From an uncultured Bacteroidia bacterium (GTDB lineage: Bacteria; Bacteroidota; Bacteroidia; J057; CALLMJ01), in assembly GCA_938006875.1 (NCBI GenBank), contig CALLMJ010000072.1:1-52965 (forward strand): a DNA stretch of 52,965 bases, written 5' to 3'. The position numbers and the translations under genes were made by a program. Position 1 is the stretch's first letter, and each line of letters opens with the position of its first letter. Shown here in pieces: positions 7,660-17,300 of the stretch. A model generated the notes under the pieces. It was given only the letters and a program-made list of their open reading frames with translations, was not told where the DNA came from and searched no databases.

Positions 7660-8838
7660 ATGAAAGAAGTGTATATTGTAGCTGCCAAAAGAACTCCTAT
7701 AGGCAGTTTTCTAGGTTCTTTATCTCAAATTCCAGCCCCTGTTCTTGGCGGCTACGCAGTAAAAGCAGCAATTCAACAAGCCAATTTAGCACCTGAATAT
7801 GTTCAAGAATTATTATTCGGTAATGTAGTAAATGCTAATTTAGGACAAGCACCAGCTTCTCAAGTTGCTTATTATGGTGGTTTATTAAACACAGTTCCAT
7901 GTACTCATATCAACAAAGTTTGTGCATCTGGAATGAAAGCTATTATGTTTGGTGCTCAAAGCATAATGTTAGGTCATAATGATATTGTAATGACAGGTGG
8001 TATGGAAAATATGAGTTTAATCCCTCATTATTTACCCAATGTAAGAACAGGAATGAAATATGGTAATATCAATCTTTTAGATGGCATTAATCGTGATGGT
8101 TTACAAGATCCATTTGATAGTAGTTTAATGGGTATTTGCGGTGAACTTTGTGCTTCTGAATATAAAATTTCCCGTGAAGACAATGATAATTACGCAATTC
8201 AATCTTATAAAAGGGCTATTGAAGCTACTCAAAAAGGTTATTTCAAAAATGAAATGGCTCCAATTACTATTTCTGGTAAATCAGCAGATATTATCATTGA
8301 TAAAGATGAAGAAATAGATAAAGTAAAATTTGATAAAGTTTCTTCTTTAAAACCAGCATTCCAAAAAGAGGGTACAATTACAGCTGCAAATTCATCAAAA
8401 TTAGGCGATGGAGCATCTGCTGTTTTATTAGCATCAGGCGAAGCAGTTAAAAAACATGGTTTAAAACCCTTAGCTAAAATCATTAGTTTTGCAGACGCTG
8501 CATTGGAATCTAAATGGTTTTCTATTGCCCCTTCTAAAGCTATGCCAAAAGCATTGCAAATAGCTGGATTAACCATGAATGATATGGATGCCGTAGAAAT
8601 TAATGAAGCTTTTGCAACAATTGTTTTGGTAAACCAAAAATTAATGAATATTCCTAATGAAAAATTAAACATTTTAGGTGGTTCAATTTCTTTAGGTCAT
8701 CCCCTGGGAAGTTCTGGTGCAAGAATCATGGCAACCTTGATTTCTGCTTTAGAAGTTACGAATGGTAAATATGGAATGATTGGTATTTGTAATGGTGGAG
8801 GTGGTGCTTCTTCTGTTGTTATTGAAAGATTAAAATAG
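7660..8838 (+). CDS. Acetyl-CoA acetyltransferase (thiolase)
   Basis: 392 residues, the usual thiolase length. It catalyses thiolytic cleavage of 3-ketoacyl-CoA or condensation of two acetyl-CoA. The acyl-carrying Cys is C88 in INKVCASGMKA. The catalytic His is H347 in LGHPLGSSGAR, and the second Cys is C377 in CNGGGGASS. NEAFA near residue 313 is the substrate-binding signature. The closest match by feel is the acetoacetyl-CoA (AtoB/PhaA) type and not the long-chain FadA type. Monocistronic, with its own promoter and a strong terminator. It could also serve the last step of phenylacetate breakdown, but that is speculation. Confidence 0.93.
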   Translation: MKEVYIVAAKRTPIGSFLGSLSQIPAPVLGGYAVKAAIQQANLAPEYVQELLFGNVVNANLGQAPASQVAYYGGLLNTVPCTHINKVCASGMKAIMFGAQSIMLGHNDIVMTGGMENMSLIPHYLPNVRTGMKYGNINLLDGINRDGLQDPFDSSLMGICGELCASEYKISREDNDNYAIQSYKRAIEATQKGYFKNEMAPITISGKSADIIIDKDEEIDKVKFDKVSSLKPAFQKEGTITAANSSKLGDGASAVLLASGEAVKKHGLKPLAKIISFADAALESKWFSIAPSKAMPKALQIAGLTMNDMDAVEINEAFATIVLVNQKLMNIPNEKLNILGGSISLGHPLGSSGARIMATLISALEVTNGKYGMIGICNGGGGASSVVIERLK

Positions 8839-8860
8839 TTTTTTTATCTTATTGATAATC

Positions 8861-8896
8861 AAAATGGTTACAAATATTTTGTAACCATTTTTTTTT
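8861..8896 (+). terminator. Rho-independent terminator after the thiolase gene
   Basis: Perfect 14-bp stem: AAAATGGTTACAAA (8861-8874), loop TAT, complement at 8878-8891, ending in a run of nine T (8888-8896). The strongest terminator in the window. It separates the thiolase from nadE. Confidence 0.92.
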
Positions 8897-8933
8897 GTTA
8901 TTCAGAATTCTTTATTTTGCATATTATTTCACC

Positions 8934-10862
8934 ATGAAAATTTTAAAAATTGCAGGCTCTTGTTTAAATCAAACACCTTTAGCTTGGACAAAAAATGTTC
9001 AAAACATCATTGATTGTATTCGTTTAGCAAAATCACAACAAGTTGATATTTTGTGTTTGCCCGAATTATCCATTAGTGGTTATGGATGTGAGGATACTTT
9101 TTTTAGCAATAATGTTTTAAGCCAATCCTTAGAAGGCTTAAAAGATATTTTACCTGAAACAGAAAACATTTTTGTAACAATTGGTTTACCAATGACTTAT
9201 GAAAATTGCTTATATAATGTTGTTGCTGTAATTTGTAATAAAAAAATACTCGGTTTTGTAGCCAAACAAGAATTAGCGGGCGATGGTATTCATTACGAAC
9301 CTAGATGGTTTAAAACTTGGAAAGAACATTTAGTAGTTCAATATACTTATGAAAATCAACAATATCCATTTGGAGATATAATCTTTGAAGTAGATGGAGT
9401 ACGAATTGGCTTTGAAATTTGTGAAGATGCTTGGAATGGAAATCGCCCTGCACAAAGACACTTTTTGAAAAATGTAGATTTAATTTTAAATCCTTCTGCT
9501 TCTCATTTTGCTTTTGGTAAAACAAAAACTAGGGATTTAATCGTTAAAGAAGCTTCTCGTTCTTTTACCTGTACTTATGTTTACTCCAATTTGCTAGGAA
9601 ATGAAGCGGGTAGAGTCATTTATGATGGGGAAATCATCATTGCTCAAAATGGTACTTTATATAATAAAAACAAACGTTTTAGTTACCAAGATTATCAAAT
9701 TCTTTGTTCCACATTAGATTTGCATACACCTCGTATAGTAAAGAAAAAATCTTTTAATTTCGAATTTGAAATTCCTAATAATTTAGTAAAATCGGATTTT
9801 CATTTTGAAGAAAAAAACTTAATTGATAAACCTTTAATAAATTGGCAATATGAATCTAAAGAAGAAGAATTTTTTAAAGCCGTTACATTAGGATTATTTG
9901 ATTACATGAGAAAAAGTTATTCCAATGGATTTATGTTATCACTTTCCGGAGGTGCAGATTCTTGCGCATGTGCGGTTTTAGTGGCAAAATGTTTTGAACT
10001 TGCAGAAAAAGATTTAGGAAAAGAAGCATTACAAAAAAAATTAGCTTATCTAAAAATAGATTGGTCAAAACCTATTACTAAGCAGTTATTAACTTGTGTT
10101 TATCAAGCAACAGAAAATTCAGGAGAAAAAACTTTACAAAGTGCAAGAGAATTGGCTTTTGAGTTGGGAGCTGAATTTCATTTATGGAATATTCAAGAAA
10201 ATTTGAATGGATATCATAAAATGATTGAGGAAACAATTGCACGTAAACTTTCATGGGAGTTAGATGATATTACACTACAAAATATACAAGCACGTGTTCG
10301 TGCACCGGGAATTTGGATGTTAGCAAATATCAAGAATGCTTTATTAATCACTACATCAAACCGAAGCGAAGCTGCTGTTGGTTACTGTACAATGGATGGT
10401 GATACTGCTGGTGGTTTGGCACCTATTGGTGGTATTGATAAAGCCTCTTTAAAAAGTTGGTTAATTTGGGCTCAAAAAGAATTAAGTATCAATGCTTTAC
10501 AATATGTTAATAACCTTCAACCTTCTGCAGAATTACGTCCTCAATCAGAAGAGCAAACTGACGAAAAAGATTTAATGCCCTATCCCATTCTAGACCAAAT
10601 TGAGAAATGCTTTATTAGGGATTATCAATCTCCGATTGAAGTTTTTAGAACATTGAAAGGAATTTTTCCAGATAATACTTTAAAATCTTATATTCGTAAG
10701 TTTTACCAGTTATGGTCAAGAAATCAATGGAAAAGAGAACGTTATGCACCTAGCTTCCATTTAGATGACGAAAATTTAGACCCACGTACTTGGTGTAGAT
10801 TCCCTATTCTAAGTGGTGCTTATGAAGAAGAATTAAAACTATTGGATTTTTATAATGAATAA
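8934..10862 (+). CDS. nadE: Glutamine-dependent NAD+ synthetase
   Basis: 642 residues from the ATG at 8934; a further upstream ATG (8895) lies within the terminator T-run and is rejected. It amidates nicotinic acid adenine dinucleotide to NAD+, with ammonia channelled from glutamine. The N-terminal nitrilase-type glutaminase domain (about 1-290) has the E44-K111-C163 triad (LPELSISGYG, AKQEL, FEICEDAW). The C-terminal synthetase domain carries the ATP-pyrophosphatase loop SGGADS at 338-343. Length is typical of the two-domain enzyme. A weak -7-like TTATTTTG lies at 8912-8919. Confidence 0.95.
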   Translation: MKILKIAGSCLNQTPLAWTKNVQNIIDCIRLAKSQQVDILCLPELSISGYGCEDTFFSNNVLSQSLEGLKDILPETENIFVTIGLPMTYENCLYNVVAVICNKKILGFVAKQELAGDGIHYEPRWFKTWKEHLVVQYTYENQQYPFGDIIFEVDGVRIGFEICEDAWNGNRPAQRHFLKNVDLILNPSASHFAFGKTKTRDLIVKEASRSFTCTYVYSNLLGNEAGRVIYDGEIIIAQNGTLYNKNKRFSYQDYQILCSTLDLHTPRIVKKKSFNFEFEIPNNLVKSDFHFEEKNLIDKPLINWQYESKEEEFFKAVTLGLFDYMRKSYSNGFMLSLSGGADSCACAVLVAKCFELAEKDLGKEALQKKLAYLKIDWSKPITKQLLTCVYQATENSGEKTLQSARELAFELGAEFHLWNIQENLNGYHKMIEETIARKLSWELDDITLQNIQARVRAPGIWMLANIKNALLITTSNRSEAAVGYCTMDGDTAGGLAPIGGIDKASLKSWLIWAQKELSINALQYVNNLQPSAELRPQSEEQTDEKDLMPYPILDQIEKCFIRDYQSPIEVFRTLKGIFPDNTLKSYIRKFYQLWSRNQWKRERYAPSFHLDDENLDPRTWCRFPILSGAYEEELKLLDFYNE

Positions 10863-10904
10863 AATTTATTTGGGTTTGATAAAAATAATTCATATTCTTG
10901 TTAA

Positions 10905-10999
10905 AATTTGATGTATTTATAAAAAATCATTGGATTAAACTTTACTTTTGGATTTTAATTGCTTACATAGTTTCAACAAGTTGTAAAAAAGAAATACGT
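10905..10999 (+). pseudogene. Possible lipoprotein signal-peptide remnant
   Basis: A short frame without a usable ATG reads FLLKFDVFIKNHWIKLYF then WILIAYIVSTSCKKEIR and a stop. A hydrophobic stretch followed by STSC and two lysines looks like a lipobox and the start of a lipoprotein that ends five residues later. It could be a decayed gene end beside the repeat cluster, or chance. Weakly supported. Confidence 0.3.
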
Positions 11000-11080
11000 T
11001 AGAGTTTATGAACAATTCATTAAAAATGGTTTACCAGTTAATGGTTAGCGATTAATGAGGAAATCTAAAAGATTTTGGAT

Positions 11081-11620
11081 ATTCGGTTGTTGAGTAGTGA
11101 GTGAAGCGAACATACCGAAACAACCGCTTCTCCACGCAAAATGGTCATTTCGGTACGGCTACGCCTACTCAATGACTAAAACATATGCGGTTGTTGAGTA
11201 GTGAGAGAAGCGAACATACCGAAACAACCGCTTCTCCACGCAAAATGGTCATTTCGGTACGGCTACGCCTACTCAATGACCACAATTACGGCTACGGCTA
11301 CTCAATGACCACAGGTACGGCAACGCCTACTCAATGACCAATCCTTTTGTATATATTCGGTTGTTGAGTAATGAGTGAAGCGAACATACCGAAACAACCG
11401 ATTTCCCACGAAAAATGGTCATTTCGGTACGGCTACGCCTACTCAATGACCACAATTACGGCTACGCCTACTCAATGACCAGTCCATAGGTATATATTCG
11501 GTTGTTGAGTAGTGAGAGAAGCGAACATACCGAAACAACCGATTTCCCACGAAAAATGCTCATTTCGGTACGGCTGCGCCTACTCAATGCCCACAGGTAC
11601 GGCTACGCCTACTCAATGAC
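11081..11620. repeat. Cluster of four REP-pair (BIME-like) repeats
   Basis: Four units of about 96 bases start at 11081, 11185, 11355 and 11496. Each joins an A hairpin (43 nt, arms CGGTTGTT/AACAACCG; 11084-11126, 11188-11230, 11358-11400, 11499-11541) to a B hairpin (arms GGTCATT/AATGACC, apex GGCTACGCC). B is an inverted, diverged version of A: both, read the right way, run GGTyrTTGAGTAG...TACCGAAAyrACC. The 29-base 3' half of B is repeated in tandem after units 2 (twice), 3 and 4. Units 1 and 2 share one A-B linker and units 3 and 4 another. There is no coding capacity. This resembles REP pairs mobilised by RAYT enzymes in other bacteria. Confidence 0.88.
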
Positions 11621-11812
11621 TAATCCTTAAAATAATCCTGACTAAACATCAGAAAATAAATTTTCAACATTTAGATAAATCAAACTATAATCCTTTGTAA
11701 TTAGGTTTCAAAATGTTGATATCTCTTACATAATTAATTTAAAAACAATTAGTTATAGCCTAAACGAAAATTCAGTTCAAAATCTCTATTATTCAAAAGG
11801 CTCTACATGATT

Positions 11813-12073
11813 TTACATGCAATTTTTCCCAATGAGAAAAGTATCATACGGGCAAAGTTGTATTTGTCTATACACATGAAACTTATCTAACGTGATATTA
11901 GATTGAGGAAGCCGAACCCTCAAGGGCTTATAGTAATCTTCCAATTTAGCATATATCTTTATTTTTTCTACTTCCTTGACCTCTTTATCTTACATTTTCT
12001 CTACTTTTTCTTTACATATACAGTACGGAGGTAGAATTGCTATTAAATCCTTCAAAAATTTCTTAATGTCCAT
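11813..12073 (-). pseudogene. Possible decayed ORF, transposase-like at best
   Basis: On the minus strand an ATG at 12073 opens MDIKKFLKDLIAILPPYCIC, with an in-frame stop after 27 codons. The same frame then continues for 58 more codons with protein-like composition, including LEDYYKPLRVRLPQSNITLD and KFHVYRQ, before a second stop. The ITLDKFHV stretch faintly recalls the Asp-x-Phe-His motif of ISL3-type transposases, but that is a guess. No terminal repeats were found. The remaining bases between the REP cluster and the next gene show nothing else. Confidence 0.3.
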
Positions 12074-12091
12074 AATTTTTTTACTTTTTTA

Positions 12092-12121
12092 TTTGCTAAA
12101 TAAATTTTCTATATATATTTG
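12092..12121 (+). promoter_or_regulatory. Promoter of the secreted KPVIYLYP protein gene
   Basis: TTTG (12092-12095), 18 bases, TATATTTG (12114-12121), 28 bases before the ATG. Good Bacteroidota consensus, so the gene is expected to be expressed despite lying among repeats. Confidence 0.7.
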
Positions 12122-12149
12122 AAAGCAGTTTCATTTAAATCCTCTAAAA

Positions 12150-13202
12150 ATGAAAAATTGTTTTTTAATTATTCAATGGATAATATTGATTTCTATATTG
12201 CAAGCACAAATCAGTCTTGCTCAAGAACATCAGTTCAAATGGATATCCCAAACACCAATAACTGACAACAATCCTAATACGAAGCTTGAAGTTCGAGCCG
12301 ATACAACTTTAAATCTAGGTTTTGAAGTTAAACCAAATAATTATGAAGGGGAACTAGATAAAATAATCGTAAAATTTAGAAAAGATAACGAACATCTTCT
12401 TCCTAAAAGAATGCAATTAAGAATTATTTACGAACACACAGGAATTACTGAAGATGGTGAATACACTGATTTAGTTATATTTTTAGATACAATCGTGCCT
12501 GTCAAAGAAAATACACTAATTTACCAATACAATGATAAAAACAAATTAACTGAAGCAAATTTAATCGTAAAATTTTATCCTAATAAAAATTATTCTGAAA
12601 AATATTGGATAGAGGATATTTTCATAACACGTAAAAATTTTCAGATATATGAAGAACCCGATGAAAAACCTGTAATCTATTTATATCCAGAAGAAACCAC
12701 CATCGTTTCTGTAAAGCATCTAAATTCAGAAAAGTTTACTTTTAGTTATCCAAATTACCAGCAAGGATGGAATTTCAAGGTATATCCTAGCGGAGAAATA
12801 GAGGATAAAACCGCAAAACGTTATCCATATTTATTTTGGGAAGGTTTATCCGATATAAAAGCCTCTAACAAGATGGGCTATTGTGTACATAAGGATAGTA
12901 TGGTAACGTTTTTAGAAGATAAATTAAGCTATCAAGGTTTAAACGATAAAGAGATCACGGATTTTATTACGTATTGGGCTCCAAGAATGCAAGAATTTCC
13001 TTACTACTTCATTTATTTTGCTAATCAAGAATTTGAGAAGGAATATCCTGTTCAAGTAAACCCAAAGCCCGATAGCCAAATCAGAATATTCATGGTCGCA
13101 AAACCTTTGCTATACCCCGAAAAAATTAAAGGACAACCCTTGCAAAAATTAGAAAGGAAAGGTTTTACTTATGTAGAATGGGGCGGAAAACTAATCCATT
13201 AA
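12150..13202 (+). CDS. Secreted protein of the uncharacterised KPVIYLYP family
   Basis: 350 residues with a signal peptide (about 1-24, cleavage after SLAQ). The first half (about 25-170) is a beta-rich region without a known domain. The second half opens with EKPVIYLYPEE at about 172-182, followed by YPNYQQGWNFKVYPSGEIED, YPYLFWEG and YWAPRMQEFPYYFIYFA. These blocks recur, from memory, in secreted hypothetical proteins of several phyla without an assigned function. No C-terminal T9SS signal or membrane anchor is visible. It has its own promoter. It is isolated between the REP cluster and another repeat remnant, which suggests a variable spot of the chromosome. Confidence 0.82.
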   Translation: MKNCFLIIQWIILISILQAQISLAQEHQFKWISQTPITDNNPNTKLEVRADTTLNLGFEVKPNNYEGELDKIIVKFRKDNEHLLPKRMQLRIIYEHTGITEDGEYTDLVIFLDTIVPVKENTLIYQYNDKNKLTEANLIVKFYPNKNYSEKYWIEDIFITRKNFQIYEEPDEKPVIYLYPEETTIVSVKHLNSEKFTFSYPNYQQGWNFKVYPSGEIEDKTAKRYPYLFWEGLSDIKASNKMGYCVHKDSMVTFLEDKLSYQGLNDKEITDFITYWAPRMQEFPYYFIYFANQEFEKEYPVQVNPKPDSQIRIFMVAKPLLYPEKIKGQPLQKLERKGFTYVEWGGKLIH

Positions 13203-13541
13203 TTTTTTAAAGAAATGAACTACGGTGGCTGAGTGGTTTCATACTATGAATTTTTCAAAGTGCTAAACGTCTTGAAGCCGCAGTTTGTTATTCCTATACA
13301 TTTCGCTAAGCTCAATTACTCAACGACCTTAATGCAATTCCCCCCAAAAAATCAATGAGACAAGCTCCACTATTATACATTTTCTTCTCTTCCATTTTTT
13401 TGCTTATGATGGAGATTCATCGTAACGCCCATCAATTCATTTGCTTTCTTTTATAAAAACTATGCTCAAGGAATACGAATTTCTTATATTCAAAATGCTT
13501 TTTTCCACTTCTTAACACATTAAAAGTGAATAAATTTTTTA
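13203..13541. other. Intergenic region with a degenerate REP remnant
   Basis: About 400 bases separate the secreted-protein gene from pdxJ. The only structure I see is at 13299-13327, whose complement reads GGTCGTTGAGT and then TTGAGCTTAGCGAAATG. It combines the GGTCrTTGAGT core of the 11.1-11.6 kb repeats with the TTGAGCTTGCCGAA core of the 6.2 kb element. A weak match, GGTGGCTGAGTGG, lies near 13224-13236. The rest holds no gene that I can support. Confidence 0.5.
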
Positions 13542-13570
13542 TTGTTTGCAATTAAATACTGATAATTTTG
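13542..13570 (+). promoter_or_regulatory. Promoter of pdxJ
   Basis: TTG (13542-13544), 18 bases, TAATTTTG (13563-13570), 37 bases before the ATG at 13608. Confidence 0.6.
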
Positions 13571-13607
13571 CAAAGAATGATATAAATTAGCAGTTTTGCA
13601 AGTTCAA

Positions 13608-14336
13608 ATGGTTCAGTTAAGCGTTAATATCAATAAAGTAGCTTTATTAAGAAATTCAAGAGGAGAGAATTATCCCAATTTAATAGAATTTGCAAAAAAA
13701 TGTTTGGATTTTGGCGCAAATGGTATTACAGTTCATCCAAGACCCGATGAAAGACATATTCGTTATGCTGATGTTTATGAATTAAAAGATTTGCTAAAAA
13801 AATATAACAAAGAATTAAACGTAGAAGGATATCCTTCTGATTCTTTTCTTAAAATGATGGAAGATGTTCAACCTGCTCAATGTACTTTAGTACCAGACCC
13901 ACCTAACGCTTTAACCTCCAGTACAGGTTGGGATACAAGAAAAAATTTCCGCTTTCTTCATGAAATTATTACTTACTTGAAAACCTTAAAAATCCGTGTT
14001 TCTCTTTTCCTAAATTGCGATAATGAACTTTTACAATACTCCCAAAAATTAGGAACCCATAGAATTGAACTATATACCGGTCCTTACGCAAAATATTATC
14101 CTTATAACCCTCATCTAGCTGTACAGCCTTATGTAGAAACCGCAAGATTAGCTGAAATTTTAGGAATTGAAGTCAATGCAGGGCACGATTTGAATAGTGA
14201 AAATTTAAAATATTTTGCTCAAAATGTACCTCAACTGAAAGAAGTTTCTATTGGACATGCTATTATATCAGAAAGTTTGTATTTAGGGTTAGAAGAAACC
14301 TTAAAAAAATATATCAACTGTTTAAAAACTACTTAA
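13608..14336 (+). CDS. pdxJ: Pyridoxine 5'-phosphate synthase
   Basis: 242 residues from the ATG at 13608. A TTG four codons upstream also keeps the frame open, but the protein naturally begins MVQLSVNINKVALLRNSRG. PdxJ condenses 3-amino-1-hydroxyacetone phosphate with deoxyxylulose phosphate in vitamin B6 synthesis. Visible signatures are the N-terminal SVNINKVALLRN, ITVHPRPDERHIR near residues 41-53 with the catalytic His and Arg, NVEGYPS, IELYTGPYA, and NAGHDLNSEN. It is 12 bases upstream of the SpoIIE-type phosphatase gene, and its stop codon forms part of a possible -7 box (TAAATTTG, 14334-14341) for that gene. Confidence 0.95.
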   Translation: MVQLSVNINKVALLRNSRGENYPNLIEFAKKCLDFGANGITVHPRPDERHIRYADVYELKDLLKKYNKELNVEGYPSDSFLKMMEDVQPAQCTLVPDPPNALTSSTGWDTRKNFRFLHEIITYLKTLKIRVSLFLNCDNELLQYSQKLGTHRIELYTGPYAKYYPYNPHLAVQPYVETARLAEILGIEVNAGHDLNSENLKYFAQNVPQLKEVSIGHAIISESLYLGLEETLKKYINCLKTT

Positions 14337-14348
14337 ATTTGCAAAATC

Positions 14349-17300
14349 ATGAAAAAAAGTGGAGTTACTAACCGTTTTACTACTCTGTTTTATTTAATAC
14401 TTTTTTTGGTTGCTGTGCCTTTATCGGTAAGCATTTATTTAGTTTGGCAAGAAAAAAATGAACATCTTCCTAAATTAGAACAAACTCGCTTAATCGAACT
14501 CAAATTAGAAGCTCTTAAAAAAATTGCAACCAAAAAAATTGCAATCGTTCTTTCTAATGATACTTTACCTTTCCAAGATAGTGTGAAAGATGATGAACTT
14601 TACCAAAATAGTAATGAACTAAAACGTATTGCTAAAGATTTTTTAGACATTGATTCTTTGTCTCATCTTGCAAAAATTACAGATCAATTTGAAAATACTT
14701 TAAAAACTTACATAGGCGTTAAACAAAATTATGCTAACCAAGCACCCAAAGAAAAAGATGAAGCAACTTTAAATTCGGTTTTGAGTTATGGAAAAGAATT
14801 AGCCAGTTTATATACTACCATTCAAGAAACTATCATTAACCTTCTCAATGATTTAGATAAGAAAAAAGAAGTTGTTAATACTCAATTTGCTTACAACCAA
14901 TTTGTTTTATTTTTGGTTTTAGGAGCAAGCCTGATTTTATTTTTGATTGCGATTATAATAACGATTTTTTATTTTAATATTTCACTCAAAAAACCTATTC
15001 AACAAATTAGTGATACTTTGTTAAAATTTAAGTCAGGTGAAATTAAAACGAATGACTTGGTTATTGAAAATAGCCCTATACCTTTGTTATCTGAAACTTT
15101 ACAACAACAAAAAATAAAAAATGACGCTATTCAAGAATATGTAAAATGTATTATCGAAGATAAAAATCCCTCTCTTTCTTCAGAACAAATTCCTCATGAA
15201 CTTTTACAAGATTTGAAAAATATTCAAGAACGATTTAAATCCCTAAAAAGCAATATTAACCAATTTAACAAAGAACTTGAAGATTTAAAAGTTTCTTGTG
15301 CAACAAAAGAAGAAGAACAAAGAAGACAAATTATAAAATTAAATCATCGATTACTGGGAGTTGATGCTTTTATTGCTATTGCGGAATCTGATTTACAAGG
15401 TAAGATTATTTACTGCAATAATTTATTTGCTAATTTATTTGAATATCAGAATTCTGAATTGTTAAATCAATCTTTTAAAATTCTAAATTCCGGTTATCAT
15501 GATAAAGAATTTTTTAAAGATTTATGGGATACCATCAACAAAGGTAAAACTTGGAAAGGACAAATTAGAAACAAAACTAAAAATGGACAAACCTTATGGC
15601 TTGCTGTTTCTATTCAACCCATTCAAGATGCTCTTGGAAAAATTACCAAATTTATTTATACAGCTTTAAATATTCAATCTTTAAAACAAAATGATGAGGA
15701 AATTCAAAATGCTTTAAATGTAGCTGTAAAAGAGTTAGATACCTTAAAGTCTCTTTACAGTAAGTCTATTCAAGAAAGAGATGAAATTAAAAAATTGTAT
15801 GATGCACAAAAGCAGTTAGAATACCGTTTAATTCAGCAACAAGCTGCTTTACAAGAATTTACTAGAAATCCTGATTTAAAAGAAGGAAAAATCGCAGAAT
15901 CTATTAGAACTATCACAGAATCAACTTGTTACACTTTAAATCATGATAGAGTAGGTTTTTGGATTTTCAATGAAGAAGATAAAACCCTTAATTGTGTTGA
16001 TTTATTTGATAGGCAAAACCTACAACATATTGATAATCTTGAAATTCAAGAGAAATACGCAAAAGAATTCTTTGAAACCTTAAAACAAAATTATTTACTT
16101 CAAGTAGATGACGTTTTAAATCATGAAAGCACCAAAAGAATGGCAGATTATTATTTCATTCCCTATAATATATCATCATTAATAGCAGCTCCGATACGTT
16201 TAGGAGGAAATGTTGTGGGCTGTTTTACCGTTGAACATGCCGGCAAACCTATTCAATGGACCCCAGACCAAGTTTCTTTTACCAATGCAGTAGCTGATGT
16301 AGTTTCCATGGCTTTAGAACAAGGAAATCGAAAAGTCATGGAAGAAGAACTAAGAACCTCCTTAGAAGAATCTCAAGCTTTAGAAGAAGAACTAAGACAA
16401 AATGCCGAAGAAATTGAAGCAACAAATGAAGAGTTAAGAAGAGCACAAATTGAATTAAAAGGACAAATTGAAGCTCTTAACTCCGCGGCTATTGTTTCAG
16501 AAACCAATGTAAACGGGCTTATTACTTATGTCAACTCTGAGTTTTTACAAATTTATAACTATCAAAAAGAAGAAGTTTTTGGGAAAAATCATAAAATTCT
16601 GAAATCCGGTGAGCATCCTACTGAATTCTATAAAGATATGTGGGATACTATCTTACGAGGTAAAATTTGGAAAGGCGAAATTAAAAATAAATCTAAAGAT
16701 GGATGGTATTACTGGATTAATTTAACGATTACTCCTGTTATAGGTTCTGATGGTAAACCTTACAAGTTTATTGCCGTAGGTTTTAATATATCCTCCCAGA
16801 AACTCCAAGAAGAACAATTAAAAACAGCATTAGAAGTTGCTTTACAACAAGAAGAAATGTTAAGAGAAAATACTGAAGAGTTGTTGGCAGCTAACGAAGA
16901 AATGCGTAGAACCCAAGTAGAGTTAATAGGTCAGATTTCTGCACTTAATAATTCTTCTATGGTTTTTGAAACTGACATGGAAGGAAATATCACTTACCTC
17001 AATAATCAATTACTCGTGAACTTAAAATTTGAAAAAGATGAGTTAATGGGTAAGAGATATACCATTCTAAAATCACCCAATCAGAGTGATAAAATCTATC
17101 AGGAGCAATGGAAAAGTGTATTAAATGGTAAGATTTGGGAAGGTGAAATTGAATTAAAAGCAAAAGATGGTCAATCGGTATGGGTTTGGATGACCAATAC
17201 CCCTGTTTTAGACTCTGATGGAGAACCTATCAAATCTATAAACGTTTTATTTGATATTACTCCACAAAAAGAACAAGAATTTAGATTAAAAAGACAACAA

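Noticed and set aside
8895-8933. Longer N-terminus for NadE
   Set aside because: The upstream ATG is inside the T-run of the thiolase terminator, and the added residues are not part of the family.
11282-11480. 29-base repeats that might suggest a CRISPR array
   Set aside because: The copies are directly adjacent without spacers, they are parts of a longer hairpin unit, and no cas genes are in the window.
13596-13607. Longer start for PdxJ at a TTG
   Set aside because: The ATG at 13608 gives the normal PdxJ N-terminus.
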